64,000 bases of DNA from Novosphingobium sp. (GCF_020852455.1 NZ_JADZAT010000028.1:124001-188000); one strand, 5' to 3'. Positions 17,601 to 25,935 are shown, counted from the first letter of the stretch. The notes: a model not told the origin generated them from the sequence alone. Numbers and translations are program-made.

Positions 17601-17878
17601 GGCACTTGCGGATAGGCGGCAAACAGCTCGCCCAGGCCGTGTTCGACTTCGCGCAGGAAGACGATCGGGGCCAGCGCGCCCGCGACAACCGGCAGCACGA
17701 ACGCGGGGACGAACAGGTTGAGCCGCAGCACGGCTTCGAACAGCTCGCGCTGGTTGCGCGGGGCCTCGTTCGCGGCGGCCAGCGCCAGGAAAGCGATCGC
17801 TCCCACCATCGCCGCCCAGACCAGCGGGTGACGCCGCACCACCAGCCATTCGCTGCGCCAGCCAGCGCGGGTCAGCAT
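14687..17878 (-). CDS. ABC-2 permease fused to M1-family aminopeptidase
   Basis: 1063-residue membrane protein. The N-terminal 590 or so residues form an ABC-2 permease with many TM helices in two blocks; after a beta-rich linker the C-terminal third is an M1 gluzincin peptidase. Zinc ligands H903, H907 with catalytic E904 (HETAHQWFG) and E927 (LIESLAKY) are present, with the slightly longer HExxH-to-E spacing seen in this fused family. GPSGYAFPQG replaces the classic GAMEN motif. The start overlaps the ABC ATPase gene by 7 bp, so the two form a transporter unit. The peptidase domain probably faces the periplasm. Peptide export with trimming, or peptide defence, is inferred. Confidence 0.88.
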   Translation of the reverse strand: MLTRAGWRSEWLVVRRHPLVWAAMVGAIAFLALAAANEAPRNQRELFEAVLRLNLFVPAFVLPVVAGALAPIVFLREVEHGLGELFAAYPQVPRAWLAVRLAVFSALLFATCAALQLVIAGMLTLDYPGHLAALAWLSAELAVWVQLPACLIWSSLLAWLSCARGKSGLVYFAAAFGWAAYLGLATLTGSPLIAGSLVAWQPLRTAMLLADPYAITALVNPPPLAGLPLSREVAMLLGRLGWLAVCLTLLRGIGQVPALNPAHDGATPRSARWSALSAVRQGQAGLLMLSLRWVLRDKFALLAIAGWTLLIFPEVFSGMRYAEPLAVLNPDSRDALNRVMWDLLPALGALVLLYAADRVSRMAGTARLAELVAATPYASWRLIAAQLACLWLVAAALLALTLLIVAAAQLAARSPVALREYLEQGAQALPGLLLAATLFVTLHAVLRSRLVANLAGLVLFVLGHSSVMIAMGLDHPLWKPLNLPLDAPDRVLGLGNNWDVLGGYGPFWVALCAGGLLLAVRLHHRGTLWRQATPVRALLHPLVAVAALLLAGGAWQGARIHQRLVADHALTSADERARRRADYELRYAEWEGRPQPQVAAVLTRVDFAADGRSVELRADLALINRTAAPIARILVGRNQTEVEGDVAIDGASAEARDPYTGQIVLRLARPMQPGDERVLHFAARIRQSGLSGTAGLMILRPQFATVPAFQILPVIGFQRELTLRDPARRGRLGLPPLNVAAPSQMGAATGLLADRQATFETVLSVPTGQSAIAPGELVRQWRSAGRDHFLFRTDRPIRNLPLFAAVPWPAQRWPAGSLTTEIYAPDPVGQDSANLLAMRDTLVWLDRDVAPYPGTTLRLIAAPETGPSGYAFPQGMLISDRRGFRARPAGDAGFDQAYRRAVHETAHQWFGHLLGYGLPQERAFLIESLAKYAELVMIERRYGTPAMQALVDWEADRLAHARLVPAEVTVPLIAAEDTEDMYSRATLAFACLRQRLGDKAIVGALHDLAEMTRQSGHPARSLDFVLALKRRGGMERAAIVDMLLFDQLAIETALQRSGCPVSS

Positions 17879-18735
17879 GGCCGGGCGCCGTGCAGTTCGA
17901 GGAAGTACCGGTCTTCAAGACTGGGCACGGCAGGCGTGAACCCAGCCCCCGGGCACGACACCGCGAAGCAGCGGTGCACTGGCTGCCCGCGCCGGTAGGC
18001 GGTGCTGAGATGCCGGGCCGGCGAACGCGCCGGGACGGGTTCGGCCGATTCCCAGACCCGGCCAGCCAGCTCTTCCACCAGCCGGGCCGTTTCACCGCGC
18101 GCCACCACCTTGCCGCCCTGCACGACTGCCACTGCGCTGCACAGCTGTTCGATATCGTCGACAATATGGGTCGAGAGCAGCACCACCCGTTCGCCGCTGA
18201 GCTGGCTGAGCAGGTTGTAAAGCCGCATCCGCTCTTCGGGGTCGAGCCCGGCGGTCGGCTCATCCAGGATCAGCAGCGCCGGATCCCCCAGCAGCGCCTG
18301 GGCAATGCCCCAGCGCTGACGCATTCCCCCGGAGAAGGTGGTCACGGGCCGATCGGCATGCGCGGTAAGATTGGTCAGTTCGAGCAGCTGGTCGATCCGG
18401 CTGGCGGTCTGCGCATCGTCGGGCAGGCCCTTCAGGATCGCCATGTGGCGCAGCATGGTGCGGCACGAGGCATGCGGATAGGCACCAAAGGATTGTGGCA
18501 AGTAACCCAGCCGGCGGCGCAGCGCCACCGGATCGGCCAGCACGTCGATCCCGTCAAATCGGATGCTGCCGCTGTCGGGCAGCTGGATTGCCGCCAGGGT
18601 GCGCATCAGCGTGCTCTTGCCCGCACCATTGGGACCCAGCAGGCCGAACATCCCGGGCGGGATCGACAGGTCGATCCCGTCGAGCGCCCGCACCCCGCCG
18701 CGATAGGTTTTGCCAAGATTGCGAACTTCCAGCAT
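17872..18735 (-). CDS. ABC transporter ATP-binding protein
   Basis: 287-residue ATPase. Walker A GPNGAGKST at about 34-42, Q-loop LPQS, signature TFSGGMRQR, Walker B LLILDEPTAGLD and switch His in STHIVDD are all present. The last 60 residues carry a cysteine-containing tail (RCFAVSCPGAG, SLEDRYFLELHG) of the kind found in ATPases partnering ABC-2 permeases. It is first gene of the operon with the permease-peptidase fusion, and divergent from the sensor kinase across 187 bp, where both promoters must lie. Confidence 0.93.
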   Translation of the reverse strand: MLEVRNLGKTYRGGVRALDGIDLSIPPGMFGLLGPNGAGKSTLMRTLAAIQLPDSGSIRFDGIDVLADPVALRRRLGYLPQSFGAYPHASCRTMLRHMAILKGLPDDAQTASRIDQLLELTNLTAHADRPVTTFSGGMRQRWGIAQALLGDPALLILDEPTAGLDPEERMRLYNLLSQLSGERVVLLSTHIVDDIEQLCSAVAVVQGGKVVARGETARLVEELAGRVWESAEPVPARSPARHLSTAYRRGQPVHRCFAVSCPGAGFTPAVPSLEDRYFLELHGARPC

Positions 18736-18922
18736 GCAGCCTCCGGTCTTTCCAGAGGCGGCTGGCGCAGTCTCTCCAGTTGAGCAATCGCGCGATGACC
18801 AAGGCCGGCTTTGCCGTGATCGGTTGCGACGGCATCATCTTTGCCGCCATTCGTCAGCGCAATCGGGCCGTTCGTCAAAAAGGACTGCCAATTGCCCGTC
18901 GCCGCCGCCAGCACCGGGCGAC

Positions 18923-20422
18923 ATGAGGGAACCGATCGAGGTGAAGCTGTCAGAAGGGCCGTGTCACCGCGCACTGCTGCTCCAGGCGGCACCGGTGCTG
19001 GTGGCGGCGCTGGTGATCGCGCTGGCAGATCAGGTTGGCAGCGCGGACCCGCGGTGGACCGCGCTGGCCGGAACCGTGGTCAGAGTGGTCGGCCTGCTCC
19101 TGCCCGCGCTCGCCGCGCATGTGGCAGCCTGCCGGTGGCGCCCGGCGCCTGCCGGGCTGGCCTGGCTGACCGGGTTCCTCGCCTACCCCGCCACGCTGCA
19201 TGTCGTGAAGCCGGGCGGGACGCTGACAGCCGGGCAATGGGCACTGGCCGCCGGGTTCAGCGCGATCTTCCTGCTGCTCCATCCCGGAGCCCGCCAGCAC
19301 TATGGCAGGCCCGGCCGGGCCGGGGCGCCAATCCAGCGGCTGCCACTGACGCTTGACGGCACGGTCGCGGCGCTGCTGGGCCTGTGGGTGCTGGGTACGA
19401 CCTCGCTGTTCGCTTCGACCCCGGACGCGGTGCGCAACCAGCCCTTGCGGGTGCTGCTGGACTGGCGGCGGATCGCTGCGGAGCCCGGTGAGGCGCTGTG
19501 GTATCTGGTGCAGTTCAGTGCCCTTGGTGTGACCCTTTACGGCTGGTACTGGGCCTGTCGTCATGTGCTGGTCCGACGGGTGTTGCACCGCCACGGGATG
19601 ATCCCTTTCGGCTTTGCGACGCTGGCCTTGCTGGCGTTGGGCGCTCCGGCAGCATCCAGCCTGGGCCTGCTTTTGCCGCTCAACATTCCGGAATGGACCA
19701 TCATCCCGTCCGAAAACCACAACCCGTTCGACTGGACCAATTACAGCTTCGCAATCTGGCTGACGGTGATCATCCTGCCGATCGTCCTGGCGGTCGAACG
19801 GCTGCTGGCCGAACAGGCCGAAGCCAGCAACCGCCACGAACGAATGCGCGCCGAACTGCATTTGCTGCAGCAGCAGATCAACCCGCACTTCCTGTTCAAC
19901 ACGCTCAACACGCTCTACGCCCTGTGCCTGCAGGACCGCGCGGAAAGCGCGGCGGCGGTGATCAAACTGTCCGATCTGCTGCGTTATGTCGTCTATCGCG
20001 GCCCCGAAGAGCGCGTCGCGCTTGATGCGGAAATGGACTACCTGAGGAACTACCTCGATCTCCAGCAACTGCGCTTTGGCCATCGCTGCACCCTGATTGC
20101 TGACTGGCCGCCGGCGGGAACCGGCCTGGCACTGCCACCGCTGCTGCTGATCATGCTGGTCGAGAATGCCTTCAAGCATGGCGTGGAACCCAGCGACGGG
20201 GCTTGTGAAGTGCGGATTTCGGCAAGCATCGAAAGCGGAAGACTGCACTTTTGCTGCGTGAACTCTTTGCCTGTCGGCCGGCCTGACGAAGCGCCTGGCA
20301 TGGGCCTGGCCAACTTGCGGCGGCGGCTCGAACTGCTGTTCGGGCAGGACTTCCACCTATCGACCAAGCAACAGGGCAGCGAATGGCAGGCCCGGCTCGA
20401 ACTGGATCTCGAACCATGCTGA
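18923..20422 (+). CDS. LytS/YehU-type sensor histidine kinase
   Basis: 499-residue membrane sensor. The N-terminal 290 residues hold six or more TM helices and no recognised ligand domain. A short coiled segment leads to the His_kinase domain with phospho-acceptor H322 in QQINPHFLFNTLN, then HATPase_c with LLIMLVENAFKHG and GMGLANLRRRLELLFG. Start ATG 18923; GTG 18941 is an alternative. Its last codons overlap the response regulator (ATGCTGA). The divergent ABC/M1 transporter is the likely target, in the manner of peptide-sensing kinase and exporter pairs; the signal is unknown. Confidence 0.9.
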   Translation: MREPIEVKLSEGPCHRALLLQAAPVLVAALVIALADQVGSADPRWTALAGTVVRVVGLLLPALAAHVAACRWRPAPAGLAWLTGFLAYPATLHVVKPGGTLTAGQWALAAGFSAIFLLLHPGARQHYGRPGRAGAPIQRLPLTLDGTVAALLGLWVLGTTSLFASTPDAVRNQPLRVLLDWRRIAAEPGEALWYLVQFSALGVTLYGWYWACRHVLVRRVLHRHGMIPFGFATLALLALGAPAASSLGLLLPLNIPEWTIIPSENHNPFDWTNYSFAIWLTVIILPIVLAVERLLAEQAEASNRHERMRAELHLLQQQINPHFLFNTLNTLYALCLQDRAESAAAVIKLSDLLRYVVYRGPEERVALDAEMDYLRNYLDLQQLRFGHRCTLIADWPPAGTGLALPPLLLIMLVENAFKHGVEPSDGACEVRISASIESGRLHFCCVNSLPVGRPDEAPGMGLANLRRRLELLFGQDFHLSTKQQGSEWQARLELDLEPC

Positions 20423-21099
20423 ACGTGCTGATCGTCGATGACGAGCCGCTGGCCCACGAAGTGCTGGCCCACCATTGCCGCAGCGAACCGGACATCGCGA
20501 TCGCGGCCCATTGCCTGAGCGCCGCCGATGCTTTGGCCCAGCTTCAGGTTCAGCGGGTGGACCTGATGTTCCTCGATATCCGCATGCCAATGTTCGGCGG
20601 GCTCGACCTGCTGCGCGGCCTGACGAAGCCCCCTCTGACAGTGATCGTCAGCGCGCATCAGGAACACGCGCTTGACGGGTTCGAACTCGACGTGGTCGAC
20701 TACCTGCTGAAGCCGGTCAGCGCGGATCGATTTGCCACCGCACTGGCCAAGGTCCGCCGCCGGATCGCCGAGCGCACGGGGGCCGAGGCAGCGGCACCTG
20801 ACGATCTGGTCCTGAAAGTCGATCGGGCGATGCGAAGCTTCCGCCTGGCGGAAATCTCCAGCTTCGAAGCCGAAGGAAACTTTGTCCGGGTAGTCGGCGA
20901 TGGTGGCAGCGTGCTGGCGACTGCGACCTTGAAGTCCCTGCTCGACCGGCTTCCTGATGATCGCTTTGCGCAGGTCCACCGCAGCTTCATCGTCAACAAG
21001 GCGCGGGTCGTTGTCCAGCACAGCGACCGGCTGCGGCTGCGCGATGGCCGGACGATCCCGATCGGCCGCTCGTTTCGCGATGCACGGCTGCTGAAATAG
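20416..21099 (+). CDS. LytTR-family response regulator
   Basis: 227 residues. The receiver domain has the acidic pocket D8-D9, phosphorylation site D54 (LDIRMP) and K99 (LLKPVS). The C-terminal LytTR DNA-binding domain spans about 130-227 (EISSFEAEGNFVRVVG, DDRFAQVHRSFIVN, IPIGRSFRDA). ATG 20416 overlaps the kinase stop by 7 bp, so the two are co-translated. It probably controls the divergent ABC operon and possibly itself. LytTR sites in the 18736-18922 gap could not be assigned confidently. Confidence 0.93.
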   Translation: MLNVLIVDDEPLAHEVLAHHCRSEPDIAIAAHCLSAADALAQLQVQRVDLMFLDIRMPMFGGLDLLRGLTKPPLTVIVSAHQEHALDGFELDVVDYLLKPVSADRFATALAKVRRRIAERTGAEAAAPDDLVLKVDRAMRSFRLAEISSFEAEGNFVRVVGDGGSVLATATLKSLLDRLPDDRFAQVHRSFIVNKARVVVQHSDRLRLRDGRTIPIGRSFRDARLLK

Positions 21100-21130
21100 C
21101 CAATCGCCGGACTTTGGGGTGGTGAAAAAG

Positions 21131-21178
21131 TGGGGCGCACGCTCGAGTGCGGGGGGCGGTGGTTCGGCTTGCGCCCCA
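21131..21178. terminator. Inverted repeat between converging genes, possible terminator
   Basis: TGGGGCGCA at 21131 and TGCGCCCCA at 21170 form a perfect 9-bp inverted repeat with a 30-base GC-rich loop, between the response regulator stop and the GST stop. There is no T-run, so termination is uncertain. Confidence 0.3.
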
Positions 21179-21183
21179 AGCGA

Positions 21184-21786
21184 TCAGGCCTCTCGGGCCA
21201 TCGCATCCTTGACCGCCGGGCGTGACCCGACCCGGTCCATCCAGTCGACGATCGCCGGCCAGCGGTTCAGATCGATGCCCTGAAACGCAGTCCAGCGGGT
21301 CACGGCAAAGCCATAGCTGTCGGCCGGAGTGAACTGCGATCCGCAAAGCCAATGGCGACCATCGGCCAGTTGGCCTTCCAGCACGTCCAGCTTGCTTGAT
21401 ACCAGCGCGGTTGCCGCAGCCCTGGCATCAGCAGAGCTGGCGGGATTGAACAGCGGGCCAAATGCCTTGTGCAGCTCGGTCGCGATGAAGTTCAGCATCT
21501 CCTGCACCCGGGCCCGCGCAATCGAACCCGCCGGGGGGATCAGGCCCGCCGCAGGGGCGCTGTCGGCCAGGTGCAGCACGATAGCCACACCTTCGGTCAG
21601 CACGCTGCCATCGCCGAGTTCAAGCGCCGGCACCTGGCCCTTGGCCGTGACCGAGCGGAAGTCGCGGCTAACTTCAAGCGTCTTGGTTGCCAGATCGACC
21701 CGCGCCAGGACAAATTCCGCACCGATTTCGTGCAGGATGATGTTGGGCGAAAGCGAGCAGGCACCTGGAGAGTAGTAAAGTTTCAT
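21184..21786 (-). CDS. Glutathione S-transferase, beta-class-like
   Basis: 200-residue cytosolic GST. The thioredoxin-like N-terminal domain has MKLYYSPGACSLSPNI with the Cys10 of bacterial beta-class enzymes, and GQVPALEL with the cis-Pro; the alpha-helical C-terminal domain carries FTPADSYGFAV (N-capping motif). It conjugates or uses glutathione for detoxification. It follows the nitronate monooxygenase gene on the same strand after 28 bp, suggesting a detoxification operon controlled by the divergent HxlR regulator. Confidence 0.9.
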   Translation of the reverse strand: MKLYYSPGACSLSPNIILHEIGAEFVLARVDLATKTLEVSRDFRSVTAKGQVPALELGDGSVLTEGVAIVLHLADSAPAAGLIPPAGSIARARVQEMLNFIATELHKAFGPLFNPASSADARAAATALVSSKLDVLEGQLADGRHWLCGSQFTPADSYGFAVTRWTAFQGIDLNRWPAIVDWMDRVGSRPAVKDAMAREA

Positions 21787-21814
21787 GACATTTCCTTGGT
21801 TGGGGGGAAGGGAA

Positions 21815-22879
21815 TCAAAGTTCAGTGCGGATTGAAGCGATCAGCCCGGCCGCGCTGCGATGTTTGAGCAGCGGGGCTGCCTGGCCGGCGTAGAGCGAGA
21901 CGAAATCCTCGATATTGGCCGCCAGCCCGGCGGACTTGAGCTTGCCGACAAACCAGCCGTGGATCGGAAATGGCGGCAACTCATGCGCGCGCCGGCCGAA
22001 TTCCTCGATCACCCGGCTGGGAATCCCGCGCGCCAGGCGTCCGGTGTAGGCCCGGGTCAGCACCGTGGTCTGCGCGCGCGCAGAAAACAGTGCGTCGCGG
22101 TGAACGTCGGCTGTCCCGGATTCGGCGCAGGCAACAAAGGCGGTGCCCAGCTGCGCAAGGTCGGCACCTGCTGCCCGGGCGGCCCGGATCCCCGCGGCAT
22201 CGGCCATCCCGCCCGCAGCAATGATGGGCTTGCTGGTTCTGGTACTCGCCAGGCGGACCAGGGTTGCCGTGCCCATCAGGCTGTCTTCGGCCCGGGCCAG
22301 GAACGACGGGCGATGGCCGCCAGCCTCAAACCCGGATGCAACGATCGCATCGACCCCGGCCGCATCAAGCGCCTCGACTTCGGCAAGGGTGGTTGCGGCG
22401 CCGATCGAGAGAATCCCCAGCCGGCGGCATTCCTGCAGGATGGCGGCAGAAGGGATGCCAAACACAAAGCTGAACACGGCCGGTCGGGCGGCCAGCAGCG
22501 CATCGATCTGATCGTCGAAGCGCGGATGATAATGCTGCGGCGGTTCCGGCCGGTCGAGCCCGAACTCCTTGAAATAGGGCTCATAGAAGGCCCAGGCCCG
22601 CTCAAACGTGGCGGGGGTCATGTCATCCCCTCCGGGATCGTGATCGTTGACCCACAGGTTAATCGCAAAGGGCCGGTCAGTCTGGGCCCGGGTCGCAGCG
22701 ATAGCCAGCGCGATCCCTTCGCCCGGCAGGTTGTGCGCCCCGAACGAGCCCAGGGCGCCATTGTTCGAAACGGTCGCGGTCAGCTCGACGGTGGACAGTC
22801 CCCCGCCAAAGGGACCCTGCACCAGGGGCAATTCAAGGCCGAGCTGACTGGCCAGGCGGGAATGTTTGGTCGTGGTCAT
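21815..22879 (-). CDS. Nitronate monooxygenase-family FMN enzyme
   Basis: 354-residue TIM-barrel flavoprotein (NMO/2-nitropropane dioxygenase family). It shows the N-terminal QGPFGGGLST, the central GFEAGGHR and C-terminal phosphate-binding IIAAGGMADAAGIRAARAAGA. Such enzymes oxidise toxic alkyl nitronates or act as NADH:quinone reductases. Start ATG 22879 is chosen; the extension to 22969 has no family similarity. It is upstream of the GST gene and divergent from hxlR. Confidence 0.87.
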   Translation of the reverse strand: MTTTKHSRLASQLGLELPLVQGPFGGGLSTVELTATVSNNGALGSFGAHNLPGEGIALAIAATRAQTDRPFAINLWVNDHDPGGDDMTPATFERAWAFYEPYFKEFGLDRPEPPQHYHPRFDDQIDALLAARPAVFSFVFGIPSAAILQECRRLGILSIGAATTLAEVEALDAAGVDAIVASGFEAGGHRPSFLARAEDSLMGTATLVRLASTRTSKPIIAAGGMADAAGIRAARAAGADLAQLGTAFVACAESGTADVHRDALFSARAQTTVLTRAYTGRLARGIPSRVIEEFGRRAHELPPFPIHGWFVGKLKSAGLAANIEDFVSLYAGQAAPLLKHRSAAGLIASIRTEL

Positions 22880-23174
22880 GGTATCCTGCGATCTGGCGCG
22901 CTTCGACGCGCTGGAAACGGCTCCGCAAGGAGCAAGGCGGCACGCGCCTGCGTTCGGCAACTGCAGCAACAGGCGTGGCTGCAGTGCCGGGCACGGCGTT
23001 AGAGAAATTCGGCTTGGTGGGCGGCCCTGGGCTGTTTGCTCAGGTCAGGTCTGGCGAATGGGACATTGTTCGACTTCGCATTGGTTTCGATTGGTAACCA
23101 GATAAATTTGAGTTACCATGCTTGCAAGGCTGGCGACGCACAATCAGGTTACCGCCGCGAAACCGTGAGGCCCT
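22880..23174. other. Divergent promoter region of NMO-GST and hxlR genes
   Basis: About 295 bases with no gene; contains the inverted repeat at 23092-23118. Confidence 0.5.
23092..23118. promoter_or_regulatory. Inverted repeat TGGTAAC-N13-GTTACCA, candidate HxlR operator
   Basis: Perfect 7-bp arms with a 13-base AT-rich spacer, 57 bp upstream of the hxlR start. HxlR-family dimers bind inverted repeats in their own divergent promoters, so this is the natural candidate. Confidence 0.5.
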
Positions 23175-23549
23175 ATGGCATTGAAATTACGTAAGAACAG
23201 ATCTGAAGATCTCGAACCGTTGTGCCCGCTTGGTGAATGCATGCAGCTGATCGGCGGTCTGTGGACTCCCAATATCATCTGGCATCTCAGCGGCGGCCCG
23301 CGCCGTTTCAGTGAACTGCGGCGCGACATTCCCGAAGTTTCGGCCAAGATGCTGACAACCCGGCTGCGGGAGATGGAGCAGGCCGGGGTGATCGACCGGC
23401 TGGTCGTGCCTTCATCCCCGCCATCGGTGGAATACCGACTGACCGATCTGGGGCAGGAACTGATGCCCGCGATCAAGGCGATCGTTTCGGTCGGCAAACG
23501 GCTGAAGCTGCGCGCCGGGGCTGTGCCCGCAGCCGCCCCTTTCGGTTAG
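23175..23549 (+). CDS. HxlR-family winged-helix regulator
   Basis: 124 residues, a DUF24/HxlR domain: CPLGECMQLIGGLWTPNII, RRFSELRRDIPEVSAKMLT, LREMEQAGVIDR. Cys17 and Cys22 flank the helix where other family members carry redox- or electrophile-sensing cysteines, which would suit control of detoxification enzymes. It is divergent from the nitronate monooxygenase-GST pair, its probable target. Confidence 0.9.
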   Translation: MALKLRKNRSEDLEPLCPLGECMQLIGGLWTPNIIWHLSGGPRRFSELRRDIPEVSAKMLTTRLREMEQAGVIDRLVVPSSPPSVEYRLTDLGQELMPAIKAIVSVGKRLKLRAGAVPAAAPFG

Positions 23550-23554
23550 GCCGG

Positions 23555-25570
23555 TCAAACCGGGACAGTGATATGCTTGCCGCCGAACACGGCTTGCCAG
23601 TTTTCGATCTCGGTCACCACAATGTCGTCGGTGGCACGGGCCAATTCGGCAACACTGGCATAATCAAGCGCGCTGGCGGGTGCGGCCAGCAGCAGTTCGG
23701 CGCGGTGTTGGACCACTTCGAGCTTTTCGGTCGACACTTCCGAAATCGCCGCAAACCGGTCAAAGTCCCCGAAATAGCGGATCCCCGCCAGCATCCCGCC
23801 CAGCGCAGGAAACAGCACACCAAGGAACGTGAAGATCTTGGACAGTTCGTGCGGCCAGTCATGCGGCACCAGGTGCAGCGCCGCCGCGCCGCGTACCACC
23901 AGGTAGGACGCGACCGACAGCACGGCGAGCTGGAACATCCAGGCCGATAGCCGGTCCAGATTGGCATGCGTCGTGGCCAATCGCCTGGCTTTGGCACGAT
24001 GATATTCCAGCTGCCCGGCAATGTGCTGATCAAGCAGGCCGTGCAGCGCCCCGCGCAGGTATTCGCGCGTTGTCGCCACCTGCGGCAGGCCAACCTCGCG
24101 CAGGCTCTGCAACGCATAGAATTCGGGCCAGTTGCCACCCGCCCCCTTGGGCCAATGTCCCGGCGCCCGGGCCGTGCCCAGCGCCATCATGATCGGGGCA
24201 AGGCGCAGGTATTCGGCAACCCGCCTGGTTTCAAACCAGCGGGCATGCCACCGCGCCCGCCGACCATACGAGGTCACTGCCAGGATACTGCAGAGCAACA
24301 GGAACTCCGTCAGCGCGAAGATCCACTTAACGTCGGAATCGAAGAACGGCAGATAGGCCGTGCCGACGACGATCGCCAGGCCCGAGGCCACGAAATTGGC
24401 AGCCATCCCGCCGCGATAGAGATCGGAAACCCGTGTGGACAGGCCATCGGCCCAGGCAAAGCGTTGCAGGATCCGCTGGGCGATCGCCGGCGCGAAAGCC
24501 GGGTCAGCACCAGGCAAGGTGTCCAGCGCGCGCAGCAGGCCCTGCCCACTGCCGGTCGCAATCGCTTCGGGCTTTTCATAGGTCTGGCGCAGCGAGCGCA
24601 GGCGATTGCCGCCGCCCCCGAACACTGCCTCAACCCGGCGATAGAGGTGGAACAGCGGATGGCTGCGATCGCGCCACTTCTGCACGCCCAGCGCCGCCAT
24701 CGCATGGCGCACGCTGCCATCGCCGGCTGGATGCAGTGCGGCCCTGACCACATCGGCAAGATGATCGGCCTGCTCGGCATCGGGTTCGGTCGAGGGATGC
24801 TGCAAGGCTTCGACGCTGCGCAGCACCCGCCAGTGTTCAGGCGCATGGGCATCGATCAGGACCACCGGCGCACCCATCATCAGCGCGACCCCGATGGTAT
24901 GCCCGGTCCCCCCGCCGAACGAGCGCGATACCCCGTCCCAGACCCCGATCAGCAGATCGGACTGTTCGATCATGACCCGACCCGCCAGCTCAACGCGCTG
25001 CGACACGCGGGTCGCGAAATGCTGTGCCGCCGGCACATCGCCCGGCGCTGCCAGCATGGCCTGGTGCAGCGCGGCGATTTCATCATCGGCATCGGACAGT
25101 TCGAACAGCCGCGCCCTGGCGCACAGGTCCCTGATGGCCGCGGCACCAGCGCTGACACCCGGATCTTGCGGGTCCCGCCCGTCAAGCAGCGCACGCGCTT
25201 GATCGGCAGTGGCCGGATGCGCGTTGATCGCGCAGTTGAGCGCCCGGCCAAACGGCAAGGGCGCGACCAGCTCCCAACCGCGCGCGAGCGCGCTTTGCGC
25301 GGCCAGATGATCGGTCCCGTCAGCTAGCAAGGTGTGCAGCCGCACCGCTTCTCCCGAGGCGGCGGCAGAGATGATATCCAGCACGGTCGCCAGCACCGCT
25401 TCGATCCGCGCCCGGTTGGCGGCGAACGCGGGATTGCCGGAGCGGTGTCCGGTGACGCCGATCGAAAGGCGCGGCTGCGGGGGCGGAGGAGCAGTGGTCA
25501 AGAGTTGACTATGGTTATCACTTGCAACGTGCTGGCCCGCAGGTCTCGACCAAATCGCCAGTGATGACAA
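23555..25570 (-). CDS. Predicted SLOG-like nucleotide-sensor protein with C-terminal membrane domain
   Basis: 671 residues of unassigned function. The N-terminal region (about 35-260) has a Rossmann-like opening LSIGVTGHRSGN, LLADGTDHLAAQ, and later SDLLIGVWDG and GTGHTIGVALMMGAPVVLID, the layout of SLOG/LOG-type nucleotide-binding domains. The C-terminal half has four hydrophobic helices in two pairs (about 385-430 and 560-615) with a helical linker, like SLATT/DUF4231 membrane modules. SLOG-SLATT proteins have been proposed as nucleotide-triggered membrane effectors. The start is uncertain: TTG 25570, or TTG 25499-25501 further in. An RHH gene lies upstream on the same strand. The function is inferred only. 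Confidence 0.6.
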   Translation of the reverse strand: MSSLAIWSRPAGQHVASDNHSQLLTTAPPPPQPRLSIGVTGHRSGNPAFAANRARIEAVLATVLDIISAAASGEAVRLHTLLADGTDHLAAQSALARGWELVAPLPFGRALNCAINAHPATADQARALLDGRDPQDPGVSAGAAAIRDLCARARLFELSDADDEIAALHQAMLAAPGDVPAAQHFATRVSQRVELAGRVMIEQSDLLIGVWDGVSRSFGGGTGHTIGVALMMGAPVVLIDAHAPEHWRVLRSVEALQHPSTEPDAEQADHLADVVRAALHPAGDGSVRHAMAALGVQKWRDRSHPLFHLYRRVEAVFGGGGNRLRSLRQTYEKPEAIATGSGQGLLRALDTLPGADPAFAPAIAQRILQRFAWADGLSTRVSDLYRGGMAANFVASGLAIVVGTAYLPFFDSDVKWIFALTEFLLLCSILAVTSYGRRARWHARWFETRRVAEYLRLAPIMMALGTARAPGHWPKGAGGNWPEFYALQSLREVGLPQVATTREYLRGALHGLLDQHIAGQLEYHRAKARRLATTHANLDRLSAWMFQLAVLSVASYLVVRGAAALHLVPHDWPHELSKIFTFLGVLFPALGGMLAGIRYFGDFDRFAAISEVSTEKLEVVQHRAELLLAAPASALDYASVAELARATDDIVVTEIENWQAVFGGKHITVPV

Positions 25571-25692
25571 GCGAATTGTCGGTGCGGCGAATGGGCAAAC
25601 TGCACCGGGTTATCACCGGGCAAGGTGATGACCTGGCCTGCAACGAACGCGCACTGGGCTGGTCAGTCAGAGGGCGATGCCAGGGCAAGCAG

Positions 25693-25935
25693 CTAGGACA
25701 TTTGCCCGGCCAGCCACGCCACCAGCCAGACGCGCACCGCACCCGCAAGGCCCGGCGGCGTGGGCGCCTTGATCCGCTCGGCATCAATCCGCCCGACCAG
25801 CGCATTGATCGGCAGGGCTTCAGCTTGGGCCGCCTGCTTGAGCAGTTCCCAATACAGCGGCTCAAGGCTGATCGAGGTCTTGTGACCGGCGATCTCGATC
25901 GAGCGCTTGACCGGGGGGTGATAAGGCGTGGTCAT
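25693..25935 (-). CDS. Ribbon-helix-helix domain protein (RHH_4 type)
   Basis: 80 residues with KRSIEIAGHKTSISLEPLYW, ELLKQAAQAEALPINALVG, RIDAERI and AVRVWLV, the PF13467 pattern common in alphaproteobacteria. These are small predicted DNA-binding regulators without characterised targets. It lies 122 bp upstream of the SLOG-like gene on the same strand and could share its transcript. Confidence 0.8.
   Translation of the reverse strand: MTTPYHPPVKRSIEIAGHKTSISLEPLYWELLKQAAQAEALPINALVGRIDAERIKAPTPPGLAGAVRVWLVAWLAGQMS

Noticed and set aside
18950..20356. 468-codon frame antisense to the sensor kinase
   Set aside because: Low-complexity Gln/Arg-rich translation and a conserved kinase on the other strand.
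23966..25327. 453-codon frame antisense to the SLOG-like gene
   Set aside because: No family features; the minus strand has TM helices and Rossmann motifs in order.
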